Origin: Bradyrhizobium sp. AT1 | Lineage (GTDB): Bacteria > Pseudomonadota > Alphaproteobacteria > Rhizobiales > Xanthobacteraceae | Reading direction: 5' to 3' | DNA length: 64,000 nucleotides | Assembly: GCF_001590795.1 (NCBI RefSeq) | Contig: NZ_JXDL01000001.1 | Location: forward strand, 5,973,904 to 6,037,903 | Shown: in pieces, positions 1-8,048 of the stretch | Position numbering within the stretch: the first letter of the stretch is position 1 | Layout: the number at the start of each line of letters is the position of its first letter | Program-made: the position numbers and the translations under genes | Notes under the pieces: generated by a model | Told to the model about the DNA's origin: nothing | Seen by the model: only the letters and a program-made list of their open reading frames with translations | Database searches by the model: none

Positions 1-29
1 AATGCGCCGGAATTTCAGGAGCTATTCCG

Positions 30-653
30 ATGACCGCAACTCACACTTACGCCAGCGACGTCGCCTTCTCGCCGGCGGTGAAAGCGATCCAGACCCGGAA
101 GGGATCGCGCGAAGGCTACGCCCACGCCGAGCAGCGAGGATGGCGAACCGAGGTCGATGAGAACCTCGCGGCGTTCCTGGCTGACGCCAACAGCTTCTAT
201 TTTGCGACGGCGTCGGCCGACGGCCAGCCCTACATCCAGCACCGCGGCGGGCCCAAGGGTTTCCTGAAGGTCCTGGACAAGCAGACGCTGGCCTTCACCG
301 ACTACGCCGGCAACCGGCAATACATCACGCAAGGAAACCTGTCGGAGAATCCCAAGGCCTACATCTTCGTGATGGACTATGCCCACCGCCGCCGGGTGAA
401 GATCTGGGGCGAGGCGCGAATCGTCGAGGACGACGAGGCGCTGACGACGTCGCTGATGCCGAAAGGCTACCGCGCACGGCCAGAGCAGGTGATCCTGTTC
501 AAGATCGCAGCCTGGGACACCAACTGCCCGCAGCACATCCCGCAGAAGTTCGACGCGGGCGATGTCGCTGCCGCGCTGGCGGCGAGAGATGCCAGGATCG
601 CAGAGCTGGAAGCGGAGGTCGCGGCGTTGAAGGGTGAGAAGGGGACGGGTTGA
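30..653 (+). CDS. pyridoxamine 5'-phosphate oxidase family protein
   Basis: A 207-residue cytoplasmic protein with the split-barrel flavin-binding fold of the PNPOx-like family. The core (about residues 45-140) has the usual FYFATASADGQPYIQHRGG strand-turn-strand and a GNRQYITQGNLSENPKAYIF stretch that in relatives contacts FMN. It is probably an FMN- or F420-dependent reductase or a flavin-binding protein of unknown substrate, not the vitamin B6 enzyme itself. The C-terminal 25 residues (ARDARIAELEAEVAALKGE) form a short coiled coil, which suggests oligomerisation. It stands alone on the plus strand and is followed by a palindromic repeat. The family assignment is fairly safe; the substrate is unknown. 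Confidence 0.8.
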   Translation: MTATHTYASDVAFSPAVKAIQTRKGSREGYAHAEQRGWRTEVDENLAAFLADANSFYFATASADGQPYIQHRGGPKGFLKVLDKQTLAFTDYAGNRQYITQGNLSENPKAYIFVMDYAHRRRVKIWGEARIVEDDEALTTSLMPKGYRARPEQVILFKIAAWDTNCPQHIPQKFDAGDVAAALAARDARIAELEAEVAALKGEKGTG

Positions 654-689
654 GGAGGCTTTCCCTCCTCTCTCGCCGCTTTCTTCGGT

Positions 690-789
690 GTCATGCCCCG
701 CGAAGGCGGGGCATCCAGTACGCCAAGGCATCTCGGCTCAATCATAGTCGCCTCGGAGTACTGGATCGCCCGCCTCCGCGGGCGATGAC
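690..789. repeat. intergenic mosaic palindromic repeat (type I)
   Basis: Two GC-rich hairpins face each other around a short core. The left arm is GTCATGCCCCGC-gaa-GGCGGGGCATCCAGTAC and the right arm GTACTGGATCGCCCG...CGGGCGATGAC. The outer ends (GTCAT/ATGAC) and inner ends (CCAGTAC/GTACTGG) are inverted repeats. A second copy lies at about 22815-22920. It separates the convergent ends of the PNPOx-like gene and livF and may help stop transcription. Confidence 0.75.
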
Positions 790-815
790 AGCGCATCTGT
801 CGCGGCGCCTTGAAG

Positions 816-1547
816 CTAGATCACGCTCTCACCTTCATGCTGGAAGCCGAGATAGCTCGCCGCGACCCGCTCGTTCGCCGCGATGTCGCTCGCCTTGCCG
901 CTGAGCACGAACTCTCCGAGCTCCATGACATAGGCCTGGTCCGCGATCTTCAGCGCGGCCTGCGCGTTCTGCTCGACCAGCAGCACGGAGACGCCGGCGG
1001 CGCGGAGCTCGCCGACGATGCGGAAGATGTCGGCGACGATGATCGGGGCGAGGCCGAGGCTCGGCTCGTCCAGCATCAACAGCTTCGGCTCGCCCATCAA
1101 TGCGCGGCCCATCGCGAGCATTTGCTGCTCGCCGCCGGAAAGTGTGCCTGCGAGCTGCTTGCGGCGCTCCTTCAGCCGCGGGAATAGCGTGTAGACGCGC
1201 TCGATCGAGGCTTTCGCCTTGTTGCGCTCGATGCGGAAGGCCCCGAGCTCGAGATTGTCCTCGACATTCATGGTCACGAACAATTCGCGGTGCTCCGGCA
1301 CGAGGCCGAGCCCCATCGCGACGCGGTCCTCGATGTCGAGCCGGGCCAGATCTTGCCCCGCAAAGGCGACGCGGCCCTTCAGCGGCAGGATGCCCATGAT
1401 CGCCGAGAGCAGTGTGGTCTTGCCGGCGCCGTTGGCGCCGACGATGGTGACGATCTCATTGGCGCCGACCTCGAGCGAGACCGAGCGCACAGCCTCGACC
1501 TTGCCATAGGCGACGTGCGCGTCGGTGACGGACAACAACGCGCTCAT
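816..1547 (-). CDS. livF: Liv-type ABC transporter ATP-binding protein (LivF family)
   Basis: A 243-residue ATPase of the branched-chain amino acid (HAAT) ABC family that powers uptake from the cytoplasmic side of the inner membrane. Walker A GANGAGKT is at residues 37-44, signature LSGGEQQ at 136-142 and Walker B LLMLDEP at 156-162. Its start overlaps the stop of the upstream permease-ATPase fusion by 4 nt, so the two are translationally coupled. It is the last gene of livH-livMG-livF. Liv-type transporters in Bradyrhizobium-like bacteria carry amino acids but also aromatic and dicarboxylic acids, so the substrate is open. Confidence 0.9.
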   Translation of the reverse strand: MSALLSVTDAHVAYGKVEAVRSVSLEVGANEIVTIVGANGAGKTTLLSAIMGILPLKGRVAFAGQDLARLDIEDRVAMGLGLVPEHRELFVTMNVEDNLELGAFRIERNKAKASIERVYTLFPRLKERRKQLAGTLSGGEQQMLAMGRALMGEPKLLMLDEPSLGLAPIIVADIFRIVGELRAAGVSVLLVEQNAQAALKIADQAYVMELGEFVLSGKASDIAANERVAASYLGFQHEGESVI

Positions 1548-3313
1548 GCCGCCACTCCGAGATAGGCCTTGATCACTTCGGGATTGGTCTTGATCGTGGC
1601 GGGCGTGCCCTCGGCGATCTTGGTGCCGAAATCGAGCACCACGATGCGGTCGGCGAGGTTCATGACGAAGCCCATGTCGTGCTCGACCAGCAGCACGCTC
1701 ATGCCACCGTCGCGCAATTCACGGAGCAGTGTGGCGAGCTGCTGCTTCTCCATGTGGCGCAGGCCGGCGGCCGGCTCGTCGAGCAGCAGCAGCATCGGAT
1801 CGACGCACAGCGCACGGGCGATCTCGACGATGCGCTGCTGGCCGAGCGACAGGCTGCCTGCGAGCTGGTGCATCTGGTCGGCGAGGCCGACACGCTCGAT
1901 CTGGCGGGCGGCCTCGGCGAGCAGCTTGGCTTCGTCGGCGCGGTCGAGCCGCAGCATCGAGGCGATCGGCCCGGAATGGCCGCGCAGATGCGCGCCGATC
2001 GCGACGTTTTCCAGCACGGTCATGTCGGGCACCAATTTGACGTGCTGGAACGTCCTGCTGATGCCGAGCTTGACGATCTCCTGCGGCGGTGCCCTGTCGA
2101 CTTTGCTGCCAAGCACCGAGATCGACCCTGAGCTGGCCGACAATACGCCGGTGATCAGGTTGAACGTCGTGCTCTTGCCGGCGCCGTTCGGGCCGATCAG
2201 CGCGACGATCTCGCGGGCCTGGACGTCGAAGGAGACGTTGTTGACGGCGACGACGCCGCCGAACTGCTTTCGCGCCTTGTCGACCTGGAGCAGGATGCTG
2301 GACTGCCCGGGCGAACGGGTGCGCTGCTCCAACTTCAGCGAGGTATCGGGCTTCTTGCCGCTGGTCCGCTCCGGCAGGAACGACATCAGCCACGGCCAGA
2401 GACCGCCGGGCGCAAGCTGCAGCAGCGCCACCAGCATGATGCCGAACACGATGGTCTCGACCTGGCCGGAGCCGGGCAGGATCAGCGGCAGATAGCTCTG
2501 CAGCACCTCTTTCAGGACCACGACGATCGCCGCGCCCAGCACGCCGCCCCAGACATAGCCGGCGCCGCCGACCACCGCGATGAAGAGATATTCGATGCCG
2601 GCCTGTGCGCCGAACGGCGTCGGATTCACCGCGCGCTGCAGATGCGCATAGAGCCAGCCCGAGAGGCCGGCGAGCACCGCGGCATGGATGAACACCAGCA
2701 GCTTGGCGCGCGGCGTGTGCACGCCGAACGCCTCGGCCGCGACATGGCCGCGGCGCAGCGCACGGATGGCGCGGCCGGTGCGGGAATCCAACAGGTTCAT
2801 CGTCAGCAGCGCCGAGAGGATCACGGCGACCCAGATCGCGTAATAGATCGAGCCGGGCGAGAGCATCTTGAACGATCCGACCGACAGCGGCGGGATCGCC
2901 GAGATGCCGTCGTTTCTCCCGAGGAATTCCAGCTTGCTGAACAGGTAGAACAGGCCGAGCCCCCAGGCGAGCGTCCCGAGCGGCAGGTAGTGGCCGGAGA
3001 GGCGGACGGTGATCAGGCCGAGCAGCACCGCCAGCGAACCGCTGACCACCAGCGACAGCGGCAGCGTCAGCCAGGGCGACAGGCCGTAGGCCGTCGACAG
3101 CACCGCGGTGGTGTAGGCACCGAAGCCGACGAAAGCGGCCTGTCCGAACGAGGTCAGGCCACCGACGCCGGTGAGCAGCACGAGGCCCATCGCGACCAGG
3201 GCCGCAAGGCCGATATTGTCGAGCAGCACGATCCAGAACGGCGGCATGCCCGGAACGAACGGGATCGCCGCCATGACGAGCGCAAAGACGATGATGGGAA
3301 GCCGGCTCTGCAT
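1544..3313 (-). CDS. fused Liv-type permease and ATP-binding protein (LivM-LivG fusion)
   Basis: A 589-residue fusion. Residues 1-310 are a LivM-like permease with about nine membrane segments and the LTSFGQAAFVGFGAY motif near residues 53-67. After a charged linker (about 312-340) comes a LivG-like ATPase with Walker A GPNGAGKS at 374-381, signature LSLGQQR at 488-494 (Leu in place of the usual second Gly of LSGGQ) and Walker B LLLLDEP at 508-514. It ends with the LivG-type sequence EVIKAYLG. The reading frame is open across the joint, so this is a real fusion. It lies 5 nt downstream of livH and overlaps livF by 4 nt. No binding-protein gene is in this operon. Confidence 0.88.
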   Translation of the reverse strand: MQSRLPIIVFALVMAAIPFVPGMPPFWIVLLDNIGLAALVAMGLVLLTGVGGLTSFGQAAFVGFGAYTTAVLSTAYGLSPWLTLPLSLVVSGSLAVLLGLITVRLSGHYLPLGTLAWGLGLFYLFSKLEFLGRNDGISAIPPLSVGSFKMLSPGSIYYAIWVAVILSALLTMNLLDSRTGRAIRALRRGHVAAEAFGVHTPRAKLLVFIHAAVLAGLSGWLYAHLQRAVNPTPFGAQAGIEYLFIAVVGGAGYVWGGVLGAAIVVVLKEVLQSYLPLILPGSGQVETIVFGIMLVALLQLAPGGLWPWLMSFLPERTSGKKPDTSLKLEQRTRSPGQSSILLQVDKARKQFGGVVAVNNVSFDVQAREIVALIGPNGAGKSTTFNLITGVLSASSGSISVLGSKVDRAPPQEIVKLGISRTFQHVKLVPDMTVLENVAIGAHLRGHSGPIASMLRLDRADEAKLLAEAARQIERVGLADQMHQLAGSLSLGQQRIVEIARALCVDPMLLLLDEPAAGLRHMEKQQLATLLRELRDGGMSVLLVEHDMGFVMNLADRIVVLDFGTKIAEGTPATIKTNPEVIKAYLGVAA

Positions 3314-3318
3314 CGTGC

Positions 3319-4359
3319 TCAGTCCTTCTCTTCCTCGACCGCGGGCGCGGCGAGCGAGCGCAGCAGCAGCACGGGGATCAGCAGCATGAAGACGATCACC
3401 TCCTTGTAGTTCGAGGCATAGAAGGACGAGAACGCCTCGACGAGGCCGACGACCAACGCCGCGACCGCGGTCAGGGGGTAGCTGACCAGGCCGCCGATGA
3501 TCGCGGCGACGAAGCCCTTGAGGCCGATCAGGAAGCCTGAGTCATAGTAGAGCGTCGTGATCGGCACGATCATGATGCCCGACAGCGCGCCGATCACGGA
3601 TGCCAGCAGGAAGGCGATCTGCCCCGACAGCGTGGTGCGGATGCCGACCAGTCGCGCTCCGAGCCGGTTCACGGCGGTCGCGCGCAGCGCCTTGCCGTAG
3701 AGCGTCAGGCCGAAGAACAGCCAGAGCCCGACGATGAAGGCGATGGTGATGCCGTAGACGGTGAGGCTCTGGCCGGTGAAGCGCAGCGCGCCGGCGGTGA
3801 AGGCGCCGGACAGCACGGCAGGCCCGCGCTGGCCTTCGGCACCGAAGAACAGAAGGCCGAGGCCCTGCAGCGCGAGGTGGACGCCCACCGAGGCGATCAG
3901 TAACACCAGCACGGAGGTGTGGGCCAGCGGCTGGAATGCGATGCGGTAAAGATAGAGGCCGATCATCGCCACGATCACCAGCGACAGCGCGATGCTGACC
4001 GCGACCGGCGGCTTCTGGGCCGCGAAATACACGGTCAGCGCCAGCACGATGGCCGGCAGCGCGATATTGGTGAGGATGCTGCGCAGGATCAGCCGGCCGT
4101 GCAGCGCCTTGCGTGCGACGAACAAATCGAAGGCGAAGGCGCCGATGCCCAGCGCCAGCGCGAGCTTGGCCGTGCCCGGCATCTGGCCCGCCGCCAGCGA
4201 GGCATAGGTCAGCGCGCCATAGGTGACGAATTCGCCCTGGGGAATGAGGATCACGCGCGTGACGGCGAACACCAGCACCAGCGCGAGGCCGAGCAGCGCA
4301 TAGATCGCGCCATTGGTGATGCCGTCCTGCACCAGGAACAGCATGATGGTGGTATTCAA
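3319..4359 (-). CDS. livH: Liv-type ABC transporter permease (LivH family)
   Basis: A 346-residue inner-membrane permease with about eight hydrophobic segments and the family-typical N-terminus (DGITNGAIYALLGLALVLVFAVTRVI...GEFVTYGAL). It would pair with the LivM half of the downstream fusion to form the translocation channel. It is somewhat longer than a minimal LivH (about 290-300 residues) owing to extra hydrophobic sequence between residues 65 and 130. It is first in the minus-strand operon and is divergently transcribed from the MarR gene; the 179-bp gap holds a strong inverted repeat, so this operon is probably the MarR target. Confidence 0.87.
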   Translation of the reverse strand: MNTTIMLFLVQDGITNGAIYALLGLALVLVFAVTRVILIPQGEFVTYGALTYASLAAGQMPGTAKLALALGIGAFAFDLFVARKALHGRLILRSILTNIALPAIVLALTVYFAAQKPPVAVSIALSLVIVAMIGLYLYRIAFQPLAHTSVLVLLIASVGVHLALQGLGLLFFGAEGQRGPAVLSGAFTAGALRFTGQSLTVYGITIAFIVGLWLFFGLTLYGKALRATAVNRLGARLVGIRTTLSGQIAFLLASVIGALSGIMIVPITTLYYDSGFLIGLKGFVAAIIGGLVSYPLTAVAALVVGLVEAFSSFYASNYKEVIVFMLLIPVLLLRSLAAPAVEEEKD

Positions 4360-4444
4360 GACCGGACGCTCCCCCTAAAGATTACGGACCGGTCCCCTCG
4401 ATTGCGGTGGACGGTCCGCTCACAGCCATTGAAAAACGCATGCG

Positions 4445-4478
4445 ATATTTGATATGGTCCATAACAATTATCAAATAT
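4445..4478. promoter_or_regulatory. putative MarR operator: 10-bp perfect inverted repeat
   Basis: ATATTTGATA at 4445-4454 and TATCAAATAT at 4469-4478 are exact inverted copies with a 14-bp AT-rich spacer, in otherwise GC-rich DNA between the divergent livH and marR genes. MarR dimers classically bind such inverted repeats beside their own gene, and many release DNA on binding aromatic acids or their CoA thioesters. The position fits control of both directions. Confidence 0.7.
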
Positions 4479-4538
4479 AACATCAAGGGTGGGGCGAACG
4501 ACCTGTCCCGAATTTAGCGGGATTACGAGCACGAGGAG

Positions 4539-5072
4539 ATGACCGTTTCCAAGACCGCTGAGAAGTCCTCCGAAAAGTCCGGCGAGGCGACCAAGGGCCG
4601 CAAGGACGCAAGCGAGCCGCAAGGTCCGGGTTCTGCGGAAGCCCTCCAGCTCGGGGAGCTCTCGGAGCAGCTCGGCTATGTCCTGAAGCGGGCGCAGCTC
4701 AAGGTGTTCGAGAACTTCCTGCGCTGCATGGCCTCGCTCCAGCTGACGCCGGCGCAGTTCTCCGTGCTGCTGCTGGTCGAGAAGAATCCCGGCCGTAACC
4801 AGACCGAGATTGCCTCCACCCTCGGCATCCTCAGGCCGAATTTCGTCGCGCTGCTCGACAATCTCGAGAGCCGCGACCTTTGCGCCCGGATCCGTTCCAC
4901 CAACGACCGCCGCTCGCACATCCTGATGCTGACCGACAAGGGTAAGGCGGTGCTGGCCCGCGCTAAGAAGCTCGTCGCCACCAAACACGAGGCCCGGTTG
5001 AACGATCTGCTCGGCCAGGCCAACCGCGAAGCCCTGATCGCGATGCTCTCGAAGGTCGCGAGCGAGTTCTGA
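4539..5072 (+). CDS. MarR family transcriptional regulator
   Basis: A 177-residue regulator. The first 35 residues are a charged, low-complexity extension (rich in Lys, Glu, Ser). The rest is a MarR fold: a winged helix with the recognition region NQTEIASTLGILRPNFVALLDNLE and the wing DRRSHILMLTDKG (about residues 122-135). An AGGAG sits directly against the ATG, an unusually tight ribosome-site spacing. It is divergent from the livH-livMG-livF operon with a perfect inverted repeat between them, which suggests it represses that transporter and itself in response to a transported or degraded acid. It ends in a perfect hairpin. Confidence 0.88.
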   Translation: MTVSKTAEKSSEKSGEATKGRKDASEPQGPGSAEALQLGELSEQLGYVLKRAQLKVFENFLRCMASLQLTPAQFSVLLLVEKNPGRNQTEIASTLGILRPNFVALLDNLESRDLCARIRSTNDRRSHILMLTDKGKAVLARAKKLVATKHEARLNDLLGQANREALIAMLSKVASEF

Positions 5073-5099
5073 TCTTACCCTCCAGGGGAGGGTAAGATC
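5071..5099. terminator. perfect hairpin between convergent marR and glycerate kinase genes
   Basis: GATCTTACCCTCC-AGG-GGAGGGTAAGATC is a 13-bp perfect stem with a 3-nt loop that begins on the marR stop codon. It can work in both directions. The TACCCTCC/GGAGGGTA core is the same as in the long palindromes at about 23767, 24271 and 28291, so it may be a minimal member of that repeat family. Confidence 0.7.
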
Positions 5100-5103
5100 A
5101 GCC

Positions 5104-6387
5104 TCAATCCACCAGGATCACCCTGATGTCGTTCACGTTGGTCAGCGTCGGGCCGGGCAGCAGCAGATCCCCCGTCGCCTCGAAGAACGCGGTGGCGTCG
5201 TTGTTGTCCAGATAGGCCTGTGGTTGCAGGCCCTGCGCTTTCATCTTCGCGAAGGTCGCGGCATCGATCAGCGCGCCGGCGGGGTCGGTCGGGTTGCCGG
5301 CGCCGCCGTCGGCACCATCGGTGTCGCCCGCCAGCGCCGAGATATCCGGCGTGTCCTTGAGCAGGCTGGCGAGCGCCAGCGCGTATTCCTGGTTCGGCCC
5401 GCCGCGTCCATTGCCGCGCACGGTCACCGTGAGCTCGCCGCCGGACAGGATCGCCAGGCGCTTGCCCTGCGCGCGCGCGTCCAACGCCATCCTGGCGTGA
5501 GCGGCGGCGACCTCGCGCGCCTCGCCTTCGAGATCGGCGCCGAGATCGATCGTCTCGTAGCCGGATTGGCGCGCGAGCTTCACCGCGGCGTCGAGCGACT
5601 GCCTGGGCCGCGCAATCAGCTCGAAATGCGCGCGCGCGAAGGCGGCATCGTCAGGCTTGCAGCTTTCGTTGGCGGGATCGTCGAGCGCGCGGCGCACGGC
5701 GTCGTCGATGTCGAGCCGGTATTTCGCGACGATGGCGCGCGCGTCGGCCAGCGTGGTCGGATCGGGCACGGTCGGACCGGAGGCGATCGCGGAAGGATCG
5801 TCATGCGGCACGTCCGAGATCGCCAGCGTCACGATCTCGGCGGCATTCCTGCCGGCGCGGGCGAGGCGGCCGCCCTTGATCCGCGACAGATGCTTTCTCA
5901 CCGTGTTCATCTCGCCGATCGGCGCGCCCGAGCGCAGCAGCGCCTTGTTGACCGCCTGCTTCTGCGCGAAGCTGATGCCCTCGCTCGGTGCGATCCAGTT
6001 CGCCGAGCCGCCGCCGGTGAGCAGCACCAAAAGCAGATCGTCCGGCCCGGCCTCGCCGGCAAGCGCGAGCGTGTCGGCTGCGCCCTTGAGGCCGGCCTCG
6101 TCAGGCACGGGATGTCCGGCTTCGACCACGCGGATGCGGCGGGTCGGCACGCCGTAGCCATGGCGCGTGGTGGCAATACCGGCGATGCGTTCCGGCGCGA
6201 GCTTGAGCGTGTCGAGATAATGCCGCTCGGCGGCCGCGGCCATGGCGCCGGCGCCCTTGCCGGCGGCGAGGCAGATCACGCGTCCTTTGGGCGCGCGCGG
6301 CAAGTGCGGCGCCAGAATTGTGCTCGGATGGGCGGCGGCGACGGCAGCGTCGTAGAGTGCGCGGAGCAGAGGACGTCGGTCGGTCAT
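5104..6387 (-). CDS. glycerate 2-kinase (MOFRL/GckA family)
   Basis: A 427-residue kinase that phosphorylates D-glycerate to 2-phosphoglycerate, linking serine-cycle, tartronate or glyoxylate metabolism to glycolysis. It has the N-terminal DUF4147 domain with AAGKGAGAM near residue 42 (the Lys is the family's catalytic candidate), LLTGGGSA, and the C-terminal MOFRL motif SGGELTVTVRGNGRGGPNQE followed by TDGADG. The start at 6387 (MTDRRPLL) is preferred over an in-frame start 13 codons upstream because family members begin here. It is convergent with marR and lies beyond the terminator of the binding-protein genes, so it is its own unit. Confidence 0.87.
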   Translation of the reverse strand: MTDRRPLLRALYDAAVAAAHPSTILAPHLPRAPKGRVICLAAGKGAGAMAAAAERHYLDTLKLAPERIAGIATTRHGYGVPTRRIRVVEAGHPVPDEAGLKGAADTLALAGEAGPDDLLLVLLTGGGSANWIAPSEGISFAQKQAVNKALLRSGAPIGEMNTVRKHLSRIKGGRLARAGRNAAEIVTLAISDVPHDDPSAIASGPTVPDPTTLADARAIVAKYRLDIDDAVRRALDDPANESCKPDDAAFARAHFELIARPRQSLDAAVKLARQSGYETIDLGADLEGEAREVAAAHARMALDARAQGKRLAILSGGELTVTVRGNGRGGPNQEYALALASLLKDTPDISALAGDTDGADGGAGNPTDPAGALIDAATFAKMKAQGLQPQAYLDNNDATAFFEATGDLLLPGPTLTNVNDIRVILVD

Positions 6388-6527
6388 GACGATGGCCTTC
6401 GGCGAACGGAAGAAACGGGCGGCCAACGCCGCTGTTCACCTGCCTACCGCATTGGGCGTCAAAGCGTAAGCCGGCTTTGCCATCATTCGATTGTGCAATC
6501 GCGTGATCATAGTCGGCGCGCAAGCAA

Positions 6528-6558
6528 AAGCCCCCTGCGATGGTCTCGCAGGGGGCTT
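6528..6558 (-). terminator. rho-independent terminator after binding protein 1
   Basis: On the minus strand a 13-bp perfect stem (AAGCCCCCTGCGA / TCGCAGGGGGCTT, 5-nt loop) is followed by TTTTGCTTG. It lies 22 nt after the stop of the 6580-7809 gene. Confidence 0.85.
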
Positions 6559-6579
6559 CGCCGTCAAATCGTCAGGCGG

Positions 6580-7809
6580 CTAGCCGCCGACGTCGGCGCT
6601 GATCACGTCGCCGAACAGCTCCCACTTCTCGCCCTTGAACCTCTCGAGCCGGAGCTGGCTGATGGGTGCGAAGTCGGTCGCGGAGGTGTTGATCTGGATG
6701 CCCGGCAGCAGCACTTCGGTGCGGTAGTTCTTCAGGTTGGCCGCCTGCTTCATGATGTTCGCGCGGGTGAGATCGTCGCCGCACTGCTTCAGCACCTGGA
6801 CGAGAGTCTGCGCCACGCCATAGCCGACGATCGTGCCATGGTCGAGCTTGTCGCCTTCGGGGAAGTACTTTGTCATGAAGGCGAGAAAATCCTTCATGCC
6901 CGGGTCGTTGTTCCACTCGGGATCGGAGACGTCCTTGAGATAGTCGGCGGAAATGATGTCCTGGGCATTCTCGAACCCGGCGGGCTTGAGCACGCTGCCG
7001 ACGGAGGCAGAGACGTTGTTGAGGAAGTGCAGCGGCTTCCAGCCGATCTCGGCGTTCTTCTTGATGGCCTGCGCCGCGAATTTCGGCGTCGTGATGTTCA
7101 TGAAGACGTCGGCGCCGGTCGACTTCAGCTTGACGATGTGATTGTCGATCGTCGGCTCGGAGGTCTCATAGCTCTCCTCCATGACGATCATCGAGGCGGC
7201 CTTGGCCCCGAGGCCGTCTTTCAGCCCCTTCAGGTAATCCTTGCCGTAATCGTCGTTCTGAAAGAGTACGGCGATCTTGGCATCCGGCTTGTTCTTCAAG
7301 AGCCACTTCGCATAGATCTGCGTTTCGCTCTGGTAGTTGGGTTGCCAGCCCATCGTCCACGGGAAGTCCTTCGGATCGTTCCACTTGGTGGCGCCGGTGG
7401 CGACGAACAACTGCGGCACCTTCTTGGAATTCATGTATTTGTGAATCGCCGAGTTCGGCGGCGTGCCGAGCGAGTTGAAGATGAACAGCACCTCGTCGCT
7501 CTCGACCAGCTTGCGCGCCTGCTCCACCGTCTTCGGCGGCGAATAGCCGTCGTCGTAGGAGATGAAGTTGATCTTGCGGCCGTTGATGCCGCCCTCGTCG
7601 TTGATCTTCTTGAAATAGGCGGCCTCGGTCCGCCCGATGATGCCATAGGCGGAGGCCGGTCCGCTGTAGGGCATGATGTTGCCGATCTTGATCTCGGTAT
7701 CGGTCGCGCCGGTATCGTATTTCTTCTGGGCCGACGCAGTGGAGGTCGTGGCCGCAATGAGCGCGAGCGCCAGTGACGCGGCCGCAAACTTGCCGATGAC
7801 AGCGGGCAT
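6580..7809 (-). CDS. Liv-type ABC transporter substrate-binding protein (1 of 3)
   Basis: A 409-residue periplasmic binding protein (Peripla_BP_6 type). The start at 7809 is set by the signal peptide (MPAVIGKFAAASLALALIAATTSTASAQ, cleavage near residue 28). The mature protein begins KKYDTGATDTEIKIGN and contains MPYSGPASAY, LGTPPNSAIHKYMN and FQNDDYGKDYLKG, typical of the family. It is a close paralogue of the next two genes, so the group arose by tandem duplication. It lies last in a minus-strand array downstream of livM, with its own terminator and a 239-bp leader. Given the neighbouring pim-like operon, dicarboxylates or fatty/aromatic acids are more likely ligands than leucine; that is inference. 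Confidence 0.9.
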   Translation of the reverse strand: MPAVIGKFAAASLALALIAATTSTASAQKKYDTGATDTEIKIGNIMPYSGPASAYGIIGRTEAAYFKKINDEGGINGRKINFISYDDGYSPPKTVEQARKLVESDEVLFIFNSLGTPPNSAIHKYMNSKKVPQLFVATGATKWNDPKDFPWTMGWQPNYQSETQIYAKWLLKNKPDAKIAVLFQNDDYGKDYLKGLKDGLGAKAASMIVMEESYETSEPTIDNHIVKLKSTGADVFMNITTPKFAAQAIKKNAEIGWKPLHFLNNVSASVGSVLKPAGFENAQDIISADYLKDVSDPEWNNDPGMKDFLAFMTKYFPEGDKLDHGTIVGYGVAQTLVQVLKQCGDDLTRANIMKQAANLKNYRTEVLLPGIQINTSATDFAPISQLRLERFKGEKWELFGDVISADVGG

Positions 7810-7915
7810 TCCTATCTCCCTATTTTCTTGGTGTGTGTGCGTCCCTTTTCTTGACTTGATCTTTTTGGCGGCGCGGCCGCAATTGAATACGATTTGGCTG
7901 ATGCCTTCAACAGAA

Positions 7916-7942
7916 AGCCCCCGCGACGGCGTCGCAGGGGCT
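7916..7942 (-). terminator. rho-independent terminator after binding protein 2
   Basis: On the minus strand AGCCCCTGCGAC-GCC-GTCGCGGGGGCT (one mismatch) runs into TTCTGTTG. It lies about 107 nt past the stop of the 8049-9281 gene and before the leader of the next one. Confidence 0.75.
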
Positions 7943-8048
7943 GCGTCTTTAGTAGTCAAGGGCCGCCGGCTCTCGTGTGCGACTGCGAGAAGGTCCGACT
8001 GTCTTGAGTTGCTTAACTGATCCAGGAGCGATTTTGAGTTGCGCAGCC

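Noticed and set aside
5224..7776. 850-codon plus-strand frame across glycerate kinase and a binding-protein gene
   Set aside because: Spans two well-supported opposite-strand genes and their terminator; shadow frame.
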